Shown here one piece after another: positions 1-11,677 of a stretch of 64,000 nucleotides of DNA. Position numbers and translations under genes: made by a program. The notes under the pieces are model-generated. The model was not told the DNA's origin and searched no databases. It saw only the letters and a program-made list of their open reading frames with translations. The first letter of the stretch is position 1, and every line of letters begins with the position of its first letter. Source of the DNA: Misgurnus anguillicaudatus (lineage: Eukaryota; Chordata; Actinopteri; Cypriniformes; Cobitidae); NCBI RefSeq assembly GCF_027580225.2, contig NC_073354.2, forward strand, positions 32,136,001 through 32,200,000, written 5' to 3'.

Positions 1-214
1 TTAAAGTGGAGGGGCAGTTAGATGCCTGTGATGTCATAAGCATCAGTTTTTTAGATTGGGCCGTTTTCTGGCTGACATTTCTAAAAGAGGAATTTCTGTG
101 AGACTGAGATGTTTAGCATGTCTAGCACTTTTTGTATGTTCGTGAATGTGGGTAGACTACCATTATTCAACAAAGACAAGGAAAAAATGTTTTTTCATTC
201 TCTGTCCCCTTTAA
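1..214. mobile_element. TTAA-ended MITE, right part
   Basis: The segment starts with TTAAAG at base 1 and ends with TCTGTCCCCTTTAA at 214. The right end resembles the terminal repeat of the complete element at 58085-58504 (both end in GTCCCCTTTAA). TTAA at the edge is the target preferred by piggyBac-type elements, though class cannot be proved here. No coding capacity is seen. Whether base 1 is the true left end cannot be decided. Confidence 0.5.
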
Positions 215-335
215 AGACTACAAATCCCATAATTCCACGCTGCTTCAGAGCGTCATTAAACAACGCCATTGTTATTGATTTGATCTGGCGTCATCTAGCG
301 GCGCAGATAATACAAATTGCATATTTAATATATCA

Positions 336-535
336 ATTTCTTTTAATTTATATATAATATGAAGTATATATTTTATATATAAATTAAAAGAAAAGGATAC
401 ATAAATATTTTTTCTTAAATGTATACATGTATGTGTGCTTATTTTAAAATACATAAATTACACATGCACATATATATTATGCAAACACAAACTTTTATTT
501 TGTATGCGATTAATCGCGATTAATCGTTTGCCCAG
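336..535. mobile_element. Truncated AT-rich MITE with GATTAATC terminal repeats
   Basis: Right half of a family whose end reads TGTATGCGATTAATCGCGAT followed by TAATC. The same end occurs at 34207-34260, 35690-35730, 44862-44912 and 45700-45741. A strong AT hairpin with arms TTTCTTTTAATTTATATA lies at about 336-393. The terminal repeat is hAT-like in appearance. No ORF is seen. Confidence 0.6.
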
Positions 536-675
536 CCTTATCTTGGGAACAAATTTGTACCCAAAACTGAGCAAAACCTCCCTTTGGGGACATTCTCATT
601 TGTAAAAAGCTATAAAAATAGTCTAGAGTAAGTGTTTGTTTCTTATTATCAAAATAAGGTACGTTTTCTGAAAGG

Positions 676-905
676 ATTAGGGGATCCTTGGGACCGAACC
701 CATGACCCATGGTCTACCAATTGAGCCATAGTAAGTAACATCATATTTACATCAAACTGTTATTGCACACCATCTCAGCAATACATAGTTTGGCCTATAC
801 AAAGTAAAAACCTTACATTTCTTACATTTTACATATATGCATTTGGCAAATGTGTTGATCCAATCTTTAATCTGCATTTAGTCTATATGTTTTTATCAGT
901 ATGTG
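676..905. mobile_element. tRNA-derived SINE remnants
   Basis: At 690-730 the minus strand holds a tRNA-like tract with a B-box-like GGGTTCGGTCCC and a TGGCTCAATTGGTAGA A-box-like segment. At 812-905 there is a decayed copy of the SINE tail that is better preserved at 22746-22875 (ATTTATGCATTTGGCAGACG there, ATATGCATTTGGCAAATG here). These are SINE remnants and not functional tRNA genes. Confidence 0.5.
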
Positions 906-2465
906 TGTACCATGTTCAGCTAAAACCCCAGGTGTGTTTATAAGCAATCAGTAACAACCATTATACAGTAATAATAAGAATAGGCAGAATTTGTAAAGAA
1001 ACCTGTCACTATTAACTACGTCACACTGAAAATCCACCATCCTGTGTGTCACATATATAATTTTCCCTGATCTGTTCCCACTTCCACTTTGTGAGAATGT
1101 TAATGGTGTGTGCCATTACATCGACTCTCACCCGATGACCGCGGACAGCAGCTGTGACAGAGATATTATCGGAGAGCTTGTTACGGAGTCTGACTGCGGA
1201 CAGCATGCTGGTCGAACAAGGAAGAGAAAATTACTCTTAAAGACAGGTCATTCTGAGAGACCATATAATAATCCCATCTCTAGAGGACACTGACAAAACC
1301 TACAGTGTTACTGGAGTGTCCAAAGACGAATCTCTCACCAGACGACTCACGCTGCTCTTATTCACACCAGCAGCAAAGGCCGAATGTCCTCACAGATGTG
1401 CGAATGAAAGTTGCGGCTCACATTTGCAGAAAAAGGTGATTGTGTTTGTGGGGGGTGGCCATATGGCTTTTTATTCCCCACAAGCGTCATTGTGTGAACA
1501 CAGTTTATTGATTATCTGTACAGAAGAGGATCAGGATCGAGTCTAGCATTGTAGCAATCCAAACAATTTATCTCTTTTTTCACTCCTGCCATCTGAACAC
1601 TTCTAATCTGTGTTAGTAAGGAGGAGTGCATAGCTGGCCTCTAAAAACCCAATAAAGGGGCTTTCAGGAGTAATGTGTCCAGTGACCTCACACATTACCC
1701 AGCAGTCTTAGCACCAGATTCCTCATGAGATAATGAATCGGCTTCGGATGAATCTGCCAGACTCTAACCACACAAAGTGAAGCTCAACTCTCCGTAATGT
1801 GACACACACATACAAGATATTCCTCAAATTGTAAAGCATTGCATTGCAGTGCAAATATCCTGGGTTTGATTTTTTTAGAGAACACACATATGATAAAAAT
1901 ATATACCTTGAATTCAAGTTGCTTTAGATAAAATACAACACAATTGACTTGCATTATGACATTAAAGATTACACAAGCTCCATACATTGGTAAAAATGAT
2001 CAGAACATCATGTCAGCCAACATAAGAAACCAAAAAAATCTGATTAATCGTTTGAAAGCCCTAAAAAGAACACATCTAATAATAAATGGCATGTTTTAAC
2101 AAATGTGTTATCAAAGGAAGTCAAACATTACAGAAGAGGAGTTACTTTAAATTTATGTGAACTCACAGCAACAAAACCATTAGCATTCTTTACCATCCAG
2201 CACCCAGAAGGTGATTCATTCTGCGACGCAAAACCCTTTACCGACGCTGATCCCAAAACAATTTTTAGTACATTTCTCTGCGAGTAGCTGCGAAAAGATA
2301 GGCAATATGGAGTTGTTTTGTTGAAGCAATCCACCAGGAAATCAAGCCCTAAAACATTTCAAATGCAATAAGCCCCAATATAAGCTTTTCTGAAAGTTTC
2401 CGTTGCTGCTTTAGGTGCGTGTGTAGAGCGTGTGTCATCAGAAAACATAAATCTCATAAATCACA
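906..2465. other. Intronic sequence without recognised feature
   Basis: Only short ORFs without family resemblance occur, the longest about 76 codons. There is no splice-flanked conserved-looking exon. The minor CpG content near 1100-1200 may reflect an old repeat. Nothing supportable was found. Confidence 0.4.
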
Positions 2466-2853
2466 TTAAAGGTGCAGTGTGTAATTTTTAGAAGGATCTC
2501 TTGACATAAATGCAAAATATTATACAACACTATATGATCAGGGTTGTTGAAAAGACCTTTCATAACAAACGGCTATGTTTTTATTACCTTAAAATGAGAT
2601 GTTTTTATTTACATACACAGAGGGTCCCCTTACATGGAAGTCGGCATTTTGTGCCGCCATGTTTCTACAGAAGCCCTTAACGGACAAACCTTTTTTCTAA
2701 GTTGTCTCCGACGATGACATGTTTGTCCGGAGGCAGCTAACGTAGCTTCTCTATGCCTTTCAAAAGCGAGGGGTGAGCAGTGGACTGAGTCGTTAATTGT
2801 AATGTGCAACCTCACCACTAGATGTCGCAAAAATGTACACACTGCACCTTTAA
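2466..2853. mobile_element. MITE with TTAAAGGTGCAGTGTGTA terminal inverted repeats
   Basis: The left end TTAAAGGTGCAGTGTGTAA is mirrored by TGTACACACTGCACCTTTAA at the right. The internal part contains CATTTTGTGCCGCCATG and ACCACTAGATG stretches common in fish nonautonomous DNA elements. It is about 388 bp with no coding capacity. No exact target duplication is visible. Confidence 0.8.
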
Positions 2854-3016
2854 ATGATTTATAAGATTATTGAATGTAGCTCTTTAGAAGAAGAGACTAA
2901 AAATTGTTGTACAAACTGTACAAGCATTCTCTGCTGTCAGATTATGACAGTGATGAATGTTATAATGTGGCTTGACCCTTTATTGCCACACCCCCACAGC
3001 TCAAGGCCATCCCTAA

Positions 3017-3730
3017 GTCTGAAATCACATACTGTGACAGTAGGTACTGAACTGGATACTTAGATATACAGTAGGTACTATATAGTGCAAATATGGATAG
3101 TGTGAATGAATTTAGAAGTACAACATCTGCCATATGTCACGTGATATGTATGTCACATGTCGTGATAACAAGTTATTCATTAACTGATGTTATACCATTG
3201 GTCTGTTGAATGCTGTATTCTGATTGGCTGAGAAATATTCCATGGGTATGCATTAATTTCTGATAACTGACACCTAACTTGTCAAATGTCTTAAAAATAG
3301 GCACCAGAGCAATGTTTTTGGTATCCGTGGTATAAGAGAAATAATTGACTCCGGTCCTTTTAATTATTTTTTAAAAATGCACACCCGCGGTGTAACGGCG
3401 CTCCGCCGTTCATTGCATTATTTTCTTATAAGTTTAAGGGACAGCTGTTAATACAATATTTGCATTTGAATACAACCGTGTTACCACTTTGGAAAAAATT
3501 TGGATAAAACAACGCCACTCCTTGGATAACTCCTCTCCTGGGGGCTCAAGCATAAACTAAAGTTAGTAAAGTGTCCGTCAAATAAACACTTTAGGATCTT
3601 GCCGGAAGTAGTAGGCCATCCAGGTACTTTTCGCCTAATGTTTTTCAAATACTATTAATTCAGACATACTACTCGCCTCGCCTACTGCTTTTTGCCTACT
3701 ATATAGTATGAAAGTAGGCGGTTTCGGACC
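3017..3730. mobile_element. MITE with GTCTGAAATC / GTTTCGGACC ends, probably with an inner insertion
   Basis: The left end (AAGTCTGAAATCACATACT) and right end (AAGTAGGCGGTTTCGGACC) are diverged inverted repeats. Both are followed inward by copies of AGTAGGTACT or CCTACTATATAGTA motifs. The middle, about 3165-3480, looks like a second nonautonomous element (ATTCTGATTGGCTG and a CACCCGCGGTGTAACGGCG tract). The boundaries of the inner part are not clear. Confidence 0.55.
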
Positions 3731-4112
3731 AGAAAGGTGTCATTAAGTAAATTAAACTTCCAGCAGGCTCCGCCCTGAATGACAAACTTAATGCATACTT
3801 GCAGCCTTGCAACCTTTGCAGCCTTGTAGATCTTTGAAATGTGTTCAAATTAATTTTTTATGTTTTTTCCAAAGTATTTCTACATTTAGTAAAAGCTAAA
3901 TACCTGCTTGTGTCATTTTGGCATGACACACTTGATTCATACTTACAGCCTTGTGACATTGAGCATTTGGTTGACAAAACTTGAAACACCTTTTAGCAAT
4001 TTTACAAATCATATTAAACATTATTCTGTGCAGACTAAAACTGTGTGCAATTTTAATCAGATAAAAGAATGAAAACTATATAAATAAATTATAAATTAAC
4101 TAAATTATATTA

Positions 4113-4521
4113 TTAACTATTTCCCCGCCATTGACGAGTTATCTCGTCTATTAAGAGAAAACACTTCCCTGCCACTGATGAGAATTTCCGGCTTTTCGCA
4201 ATACCGCAACTTTTACAACCCAGAAGTAACGCCTCACTATCTCTATCAAAAGCCCTTTGCAAAAATTTTATTATCTCAGCTTTTTGCTCAAATTTTTTTT
4301 TTTTTTGAAGAAACCTACCCATATTTGAGAGGTGCTAAAATGAAGGTAGGATGAAACTTTTTTGTTTGAAAGCATAGGGTCTGTTCTTTCATTTGATATA
4401 TTGTATGTTTATATATATGAAGAAGAACATTTTCTGGAAGGCATTCAACTTTTGTAAAAATCATGAAAAATGCTGGCGCTGGCTAGCAACTTTTTTTAAA
4501 TGCTGGCGGGGAAAGAGTTAA
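4113..4521. mobile_element. TTAA-ended MITE, TTAACTCTTTCCC family, copy 1
   Basis: The segment begins TTAACTATTTCCCCGCCATT and ends GCTGGCGGGGAAAGAGTTAA, so the ends are inverted repeats with TTAA at both edges. It shares interior blocks (TTATCTCAGCTTTTTG; GAAGAACATTTTCTGGAAGG) with copies at 13457-14202, 43308-43690 and 46053-46365. It is noncoding. Confidence 0.85.
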
Positions 4522-5359
4522 CAAAATTTTAAGGTCATATTGGTAAAAACCTCCTTATGAAAAATGAGTCCTCTATGTCTTAACGGCTTTTCCTCACAGC
4601 AAAGTTTAACGTTTTTTTCTAATCATTAATGCCAGGTTTTCGTTTTCCTTTGCCAGTGTCCAGTTGGCAGCCGTGCCTCAACACTGACAGATTGGTTAGA
4701 GGAATTCTGGCATACAATTCCATTTGTTTTCTATTCCTGAAACAAAGGGAGATGGAGAGCCATATGTCGGGCAGACACTGTCCTGTTGGAATTCTGTGTG
4801 TGTCCTCACACAGAGCTTTGAAACATACTATTTTGCATTCATAAACAATATACTTTGTACTAATATTGGGAAGTTGACTCAAATATTAGGAAGTTGAGGA
4901 AGAAGATAGCTACCCATAATAGATGCAACAGAAGTTTTGTCATATAGAAGAGGCACATTCATCGTGATTAAAAATGCTAGTCTTGGTCATTTGCCAGCTC
5001 TACTTCAATGTTTGAAAGGTAGACAATGTGTATTTAATATTTCCTCTGATCAGTGAAGCGCAGTGTTCTGAAATTGCCATAATATGATTCAGGCTTTATA
5101 ACGCATGGGGGAGCAAAACGCTGTCGCTTGAAACGTTCCCGTCAGGCATCAGCATTAGCCTTTCACAATTAATATCTGCCTATAGCCACATTAATACAAG
5201 AATCACGTTTGTCTCCACAGTAAAAAGCAATACACTTCAGAGAGAGAGAGTTTTCCTTCCATGGCATTTCCCATTAGTACATTACAAAATTAAAATATCG
5301 AATATGAAACTTTTATCCTTAAAGTCTCATTTATCTTTAGAAAAAAGGCTAGCAACATC
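4522..5359. other. Intronic sequence without recognised feature
   Basis: No repeat end, exon or RNA gene was recognised. A short GA run is at 5240-5250. Confidence 0.4.
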
Positions 5360-6310
5360 ATGAGGTCAAATCTAATATTACATAAGCCGCATATGTGGAG
5401 TGGGTGCTGCTCCACAACAACTCCCCATTCACCGTCGGCCCCGCCGATGGGGAATTTGCCACCGGCCCCACTTCACCCCCAGAGACTTACACGCCTACAC
5501 CCTCCACGGACATCGAGCCCACCGCGGGCGGAGAACCCGGCAGCACGACCAGTGAGCCAGAGCGAACCCCTGAGCCCAGCGTCGCCGAAATCAAGGAAGA
5601 CATCCACCTCCACGCCGCTGAGGGTGAGCACATTACGTCTCTTGGGGAAATTTTTTCGGACTGTTCTGTGGGCATTTCCCTTCCTTTGTCGGCTCCGCTG
5701 GTTCCGTCCAGCTCCTCCTCTTCATCACATTTGGACCCACCCAACCTCCCACTCCCGCCTCCTCTGCCTACCTCAGCCAGTCTGAAGCTACAGCAGCCAT
5801 CACAGCGACACGCCCCTGCTCATCCTCTGCGGGTCAATGCTCAATGGTTCGATTGAGCCGTGGCGTGCCTCTCTGCCAGCTGCTTTCGGGGAGATCTCCA
5901 GTTCTCCGCCTCTGCTCCCTGAGACCAAGAGGTCACCTTGGCCCATCGGACCAGTGGCCTCGCTTCAGGTCTCACCTCCATCCCCTTCGTCGGCTCCCGT
6001 CTCTACAGCGACGTCACCAGGCATCGTCACCACTCCGGCTCCGCCTTGGTCGTTTGTCATCCCGTCCTCGCCTCCGGGTTTTCCTTGCTCCCCAAGTCTC
6101 TCTCACTCCACCCTTCTGACTCGTTGGGCTCCACACTCCTACGGCGTTCGCCTTGGGGTTCCTCCGCTCTGGCTCCGCCTCGTGGCTTCGGATCACCTCC
6201 TACATCTCGGTCGGGAGACTCACCAGCTCTGCCCCGCCCGTACGGTTCCTCGACTCCACCCTGGATCCTCCTCCAAGTGCCGTCACCGTCGTCCGTCCCC
6301 AGGGTGAAGA
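5360..6310 (+). pseudogene. GC-rich, Pro/Ser/Thr-rich remnant, probably retroelement-derived
   Basis: This 0.95 kb block is far richer in C and GC than its surroundings. It is open in overlapping plus-strand frames, for example 5395-5856 (153 codons) and 5837-6307 (156 codons). The first frame begins EWVLLHNNSPFTVGPADGEF and continues as a Pro/Thr/Glu-rich tract (TPTPSTDIEPTAGGEPG), a pattern I associate with low-complexity ORF pieces of repetitive cypriniform retroelements. No protease, reverse transcriptase or integrase motif is present. The several open frames follow from the composition and are not evidence for several genes. A spliced host exon cannot be fully excluded. Confidence 0.4.
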
Positions 6311-6990
6311 GTATGAAGAGTTTCATTCGAAAACACGATAAACCTCTTTTTTTTTTTAACGCCAAAATCAGTATTGTATCAGGTCAGTATTAAAAAGCAG
6401 ATTCTTACTTTTACGCAAAATCCAATATCCGCCATGTTATTCTGTCATCTTCTCCCTTTCTCCCAAAACGCGATAAACGCCACTCCTCCTTGCAATAAAC
6501 TTGCTCAACAAATCACAGCGCAGCATTCAAAGCATTGTAAACAACAATGGCGGCGCGTTGAATACACACAGAATTCTACTTTTTCTCATCTACTTTGTAC
6601 TTCGTGATCAACAAAAAACTAAAAACTAAATAAAACTTTGATGGCATTGACAAACCTGTGGTGGTTTTCTGTGGCAGTGAAGAAACGTAAACCATCAAAA
6701 TCGAATAATTTACGTGAGAGGCACTCGGGAGACGGAAAAATGCCGGCTGTTGCTTGTTCTCATACGACAGCATCAAGCTTCTGTCATGTTAACACATTGA
6801 CCCCAGGGATCTTATGAAAAACTTTACATTATTTTACTCGAAGCCAATGAAAATCGAGAAGGACCAAAACATTTTACAGCTGATCGCTGTCAAAAACGTT
6901 CAGCGACGACGTCCCAAGGATGACGGCAGCAATTGCAGTGTTTTTAATATGACAAAGTAAGAGTTTTGATTAATGCCATTAATGTTTATT
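6311..6990. mobile_element. Probable DNA-transposon remnant
   Basis: The tract contains CpG-containing stretches (AACGCGATAAACGCCACTCC; CAATGGCGGCGCG; CAGCGACGACGTCCC) inside AT-rich intron, a texture typical of cypriniform DNA-element remnants. Clear terminal repeats were not found, so limits and class are uncertain. Confidence 0.3.
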
Positions 6991-7726
6991 TATATATTGA
7001 TTTAATAGATTTATAGCATTAAAAAAACATGGCATGGATATATATATGAACAGTTTGGTTCCAAAACGCAATATATATATGCAAGTTATTACGTTTCCTT
7101 TCGATATCATACAGTCCTACTTCAAAGCCTTTTTTAAAAAGTCACCAAAGTATATGGTATTCATAGACAGTGCCCTATAGGTCGTCTCCCATTCTACATC
7201 TCAGCAGTTTAAATCCAATTTTGAGAGAGCGTCGGGGTCATGATTGCTACAAGACACACAGAAGAGGTGAAAGTGAATAGAGGAAGAAATGTAATGAGAA
7301 AAGGAAGTTTCCCTTTACCAGGGCTATTGTAAGATGACAGCTACTACGCTGTCTGACTGCAGGAGAAGATAAGAATCATTGCTTGGCTTGTAGACACAGG
7401 CCGACTGACAGCGATCATGCTACTCTCTGGTTATCCTGTAGCCTGCCCACTTTCTGTAGCATGTGGCTGTGTTTACCGAGACTCAAAGGCTTAAAACACA
7501 ACTACTTGGTCAGTGGTCTGGAACAATCGGAGTGAGACAATTTGGCAAGGAGCTGTCTGGATGTGTCTATCCTGTGCCTCACGCAGGGCATCTTGAAATA
7601 ACACGTGTCACGCATCCAAAGTGCACATGCTTCAATACAGCACAATGATCATTTATACAGTTCAGCAGGCATTATACAAAAATATTTGGATGCAGATGAC
7701 CACAACTGACCTATATGATTATATGC
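6991..7726. other. Intronic sequence without recognised feature
   Basis: The segment from about 7180 to 7650 has balanced composition and no repeat signature, so it could be ordinary single-copy intron. No exon is supported. Confidence 0.35.
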
Positions 7727-7961
7727 CACTTTCTACCACCAGTTGGGCTCCACCAACAAAAAAACGTCATCTCTGTTTGCAAATGGTCTTTTAGGACGTT
7801 TGTAAAGAGCTGCGGTACATATTTTGATATTTTTTCTAGCAGCTTTCTTTACAAGCCATCTATTAATTATAGTTATACTATACTTACATGTAGACCTTTT
7901 GCATGTTTGCAAACAGAGATGACGTTTTTTGTGGGCGGAGCCCAACTGGTGGCAGAAAGTG
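7727..7961. mobile_element. Foldback MITE, 235 bp
   Basis: Long inverted repeats of about 60 bp: the left arm reads CACTTTCTACCACCAGTTGG then GCTCCACCAACAAAAAAACG, and the right arm is its complement ending GGTGGCAGAAAGTG. The loop is AT-rich. It is noncoding. No obvious target duplication is seen. Confidence 0.85.
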
Positions 7962-8642
7962 ACAGCTCTGCAATAGCTGTGTAAAGTGTTTTAGCGTTAA
8001 ACTGTGATTTTTATGGATCCGGTGTTCTGTAGAAGTCTGTTTCCCCTATATTTCTCTTAAGTGTAATGTTTCTTATAACGTTTTCACCAAGTTACATTTA
8101 ATTTTTAAATAAATTAAAAGTTTAAATGGCTTGGCTACTGATATGTGTGCATGTATGTAATGTATGTGTATTGTTCTTTATCGGTAAATCAATTATTTTT
8201 ACAGTATGAATCGCTGAAGTACTTATAAGAGCAATACTATCATGTATTCTGTATAATAAAATTTATTAAATATTTCATAATTTTCCTGTTTTCAATTTCC
8301 CCCTTATATTTATAGCCGTGTTTGTTCTAAAACTATTATGTTTACATACAAATTAATTTGTATAGGCCTGTTTATATATTATTAACACTTTACATCATGT
8401 GTGTGTGTGCTGTGTTTATATTTTTTTTTAGTAAACATCATAATTTAGAACAAACAGGAAGAAGACATAAGCTAAGATATAAGGTAAAAAATATGAAAAC
8501 TTTAATAAATGTTAATATTATTGATATTATGAACTCATTCAAATCTTTAATCTTTCTAAATAAGTTATAAACGTAACGTGATAAAAACGCTATAAGAGAC
8601 ACATAGAGGGATCAGACTTCGACAGAACTCCGGATATCTTCT
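7962..8642. other. AT-rich intronic sequence
   Basis: AT-rich sequence with short ORFs only and a small GT run near 8399-8410. No element ends were recognised. Confidence 0.4.
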
Positions 8643-8652
8643 CTAATTATTA

Positions 8653-10986
8653 GGGCCCGAGCACCGAGGAGCAGGCCAGAATGGCCTGCACCGAAAGGTG
8701 CGAAGCCCTATTGTTTTTGCTCGAATTTATTATTTTTTTTTTTAATTTTTTTTTTTTTTATTTTTTTTATTTTTTTTAACACTTTTGGGCATTTTGGGTG
8801 CCTTAACATACTCGAAAACTCTTGAAATTTGGCACAGACGTTAGAGTCGTCCGTCATTGCGAACAGACAAAGGCTGGAACACGGGCGTGGCACGGGGGCT
8901 CTGTAGCGCCCCCTGTAATGCAAAAACAAACAGTAGTGCGCAGATCGGGCAAACATGTACGCACATTTACGAAAGTTGGTACACATATAGATCTCATCGA
9001 CCCGAACAACTTTCGCCCTCTAACATTTTAGCTCCGCCCAACAGGAAGTCCGCCATTTTGGATTGTTTAAATAATGCATGCGGTGAACTTTTGAATACTC
9101 CTCCTAGGGGATTCAAGCAAATGACACCAAACGTGGTGACCATGATGTCAAGACATTGGACTTGCTAAATTGCGAAGGGATTTTTGATATCTCGAACGGT
9201 GTTGCAATGGCGAAGCGGCAAAGTCATGGCGAAATCAGAGAAACAGGAAGTGTCTAATATCTAAGGCAAAAAATGTCTTATTGTAATGACACGCGGGGTG
9301 TTTGTTCGTCTGAAGATTCCGATCGCACCGATGTGCCTATTGTGACTCCCGGGTATAGCGCCACCAGCAGGCGCCAGGAAGTGTGTCAGTCACAAAGCTG
9401 GATTTTTTTTAAAGTTCCATGCAATGTTCTTTTAAATACTCCTTCTAGGATTTTCATGCGATTGACACCAAAAGTGGTCACCATGATGCCGAGACATTGT
9501 AGATGATAAATTGCGAAGGGATTTTTGATATCTCAAACGCTGTTCCCATGGCAACCTGTCAAACTTTACTTTCATTTTAAAGGCATATTTAAGCCTTTCA
9601 GTTGCATACAGTTAACTTTTAAATACTCCTTCTAGGATTTTCATGCGATTGACACGAGAAGTGGTCAATATGATGCCGAGACATTGTAGATGATAAATTG
9701 GGAAGGGATTTTTGATATCTCGAACCCTGTTGCCATGGCAATGCATCAAAATTTACTTTCATTTTTACAAATATTTAAGGCTGACAGTTACATGCTGTGA
9801 ACCTTTAAATACTCCTCGTATGGGATTCATACGATTTGACACCAGAAGTGGTCAACATGATGCTGTGACATTGTAGATGATAAATTGTGAAGGAATTTTT
9901 GACATCTCGAACGCCGTTCCCATGGCAACGCATCAAACTTTACTTTAATTTCAGGCATGTTTAAGCCTTTCAGTTGCATGCAGTTAACTTTTAAATACTC
10001 GTCCTAGGATTTTCATGCGTTTGACACGAGAAGTGGTCGACATGATGCCGAGACATTGTAGATGATAAATTGCGAAGGAATTTTTGACATCTCGAACGCC
10101 GTTCCCATGGCAACGCATCAAACTTTACTTTAATTTCAGGCATGTTTAAGCCTTTCAGTTGCATGCAGTTAACTTTTAAATACTCGTCCTAGGATTTTCA
10201 TGGGTTTGACACGAGAAGTGGTCGACATGATGCCGAGACATTGTAGATGATAAATTGCGAAGGGATTTTTGAAATCTAGAACGCTGTTCCCATGGCAACC
10301 TGTCAAACTTAACTTTCGTTTTTAAGGCATATTTAAACCTTACATCTGCATGCGGAAAACTTTTAAATACTCCTCCTGAGGAAATAATGTGATTGACTCC
10401 AGAAGTGGTCAACATAATGGTGAGACATTGTAGATAAACTGTTCTCATGGCAACGCGTCAAACTTTGCTTTCACTTTCCAGCATATTTAAGGCTGACTGT
10501 TACATGCTGTGAACCTTTAAATACTCCTCGTATGGGATTCATGCGATAGACACGAGAAGTGGTCAACATGATGCCGAGACATTGTAGATGATAAATTGCG
10601 AAGGAATTTTTGACATCTCGAACGCTGTTCCCATGGCAACGCGTCAAACGTTACTTTAATTTCAGGCATGTTTAAGGCTCTTAGCGTGCTTAGTTGAACT
10701 TTAAATTTGGCACACACATCAGAGTTTTCGGCTGTTAAGTGTTGACAAAAACGTCAGATAAAGACGTGTCTATTTAGTGGCTGACTAGCACCCCCGTTTG
10801 TCTAAAATATGGGGTTTCTTTTACCTACAGTACCTAAATGGGTCAGTAGCAACATGAAATAGTCCACTGATATTAACCCACTTGATGCACATGCCCACGG
10901 TGCATCGTTTTCTCGGAGACACCGTGTAGCGGTAAAAAAAACGTGCGAGGGCCCGCCATCGCTGCTTGCAGCTATATTTTTCTATT
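8653..10986. mobile_element. GGGCCCGAGCAC-type teleost element with internal tandem array
   Basis: The left end is GGGCCCGAGCACC followed by a hairpin-forming tract (GCCTGCACC ... GGTGC GAAGCCCT), and the right end is GAGGGCCCGCCATCGCTGCT then TGCAGCTATA. These ends are familiar from many teleost genomes. A 10-bp direct repeat, CTAATTATTA, is at 8643-8652 and 10987-10996 and could be the target duplication. The interior holds poly-T, CpG-rich noncoding sequence and a tandem array (listed separately). The ORFs inside are short and have no transposase motifs. Confidence 0.75.
9408..10672. repeat. Tandem array of about 185-bp units
   Basis: A unit marked by GATGCCGAGACATTGTAGAT, then GATAAATTGCGAAGG and TTCCCATGGCAACGC, recurs at about 9485, 9672, 9859, 10044, 10229, 10421 and 10570. 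A diverged founder is near 9146. Spacing is 185-193 bp, except for the next-to-last unit, which is shortened to about 150 bp by an internal deletion. The two units starting near 9959 and 10140 are almost identical, suggesting recent unit duplication. Confidence 0.9.
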
Positions 10987-10996
10987 CTAATTATTA

Positions 10997-11677
10997 AAAG
11001 ATTTTCAGATGATTTCATCCCTCCAGTCTGTCCGGTTGAGGGCTTATTGCAACCATAAATACCTACGTTTATCTTCAAATGGTGTCTTCGATGACGGTAT
11101 ACTATAAAAATGAAGGTCATCTATTTTGGCATTCCTATTCTGACACTCAACAGCACAACAAGACATTTTCTAGTGAGTTATATTGTTCGTTTCACTCGTG
11201 TCTCATTCATTTCCACTGTTTTTCTGCCACCACATTGCGCGTGTGACGTAACTGTGACGTCGACTCGCAAAAGGTCTATATAACTACAATTATATATATT
11301 ATTATTTTATACTAATGAGCTTATTGAAATGAACAGAATGCATCAATAAAGAAACTTAAAATCATAAAATAAAAGTTTCCAAAAATGTTTTTGTAGGGCT
11401 GTATGGTTACATTAAGAACCTTTAACATCCGCAAAACCTCTCTGTTGTACTAAATGTAAAATCTTTAAAACTACAAAAAGGGTAAAAAAGATAAATAGGT
11501 TCTTCTATGGCATCTCTAAACAGAACAGAGAAGAGTGTACATGATTTCACACTTGTCTTTTATAAATAGACTGTGAGTAGGCATATTTCTCAGCTCAGAA
11601 CTCTTTTCCATATCTATTCTTGGCTTGTTGAAAGTATGCCAGAAATCATCATGTGGAAACTTTCTGCTTGGACACAT
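10997..11677. other. Intronic sequence, weak repeat traces
   Basis: AT-rich with CpG-bearing traces near 11220-11275 (GTGACGTAACTGTGACGTCG). No complete element or exon was recognised. Confidence 0.3.

Noticed and set aside
690..730. tRNA gene
   Set aside because: Only fragments of A and B boxes remain and no cloverleaf with a proper acceptor stem can be drawn. Fits a tRNA-derived SINE remnant, as do 22746, 26905 and 42380.
5487..6365. Minus-strand ORFs in the GC-rich block
   Set aside because: They are shadows of the low-AT composition. The plus-strand frames explain the block better, and none has a domain.
8708..9506. ORFs of 69-103 codons in the GGGCCCGAGCAC element
   Set aside because: They fall in noncoding repeat DNA that recurs in many teleosts. 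They have no transposase motif and overlap on both strands.
9408..10672. Possible CRISPR-like array
   Set aside because: Units are about 185 bp and repetitive throughout, without unique spacers, in a vertebrate genome.
10176..10717. Minus-strand ORFs with SSTMSRHHVDHFSC
   Set aside because: The same peptide repeats because the 185-bp tandem unit repeats. Not coding evidence.
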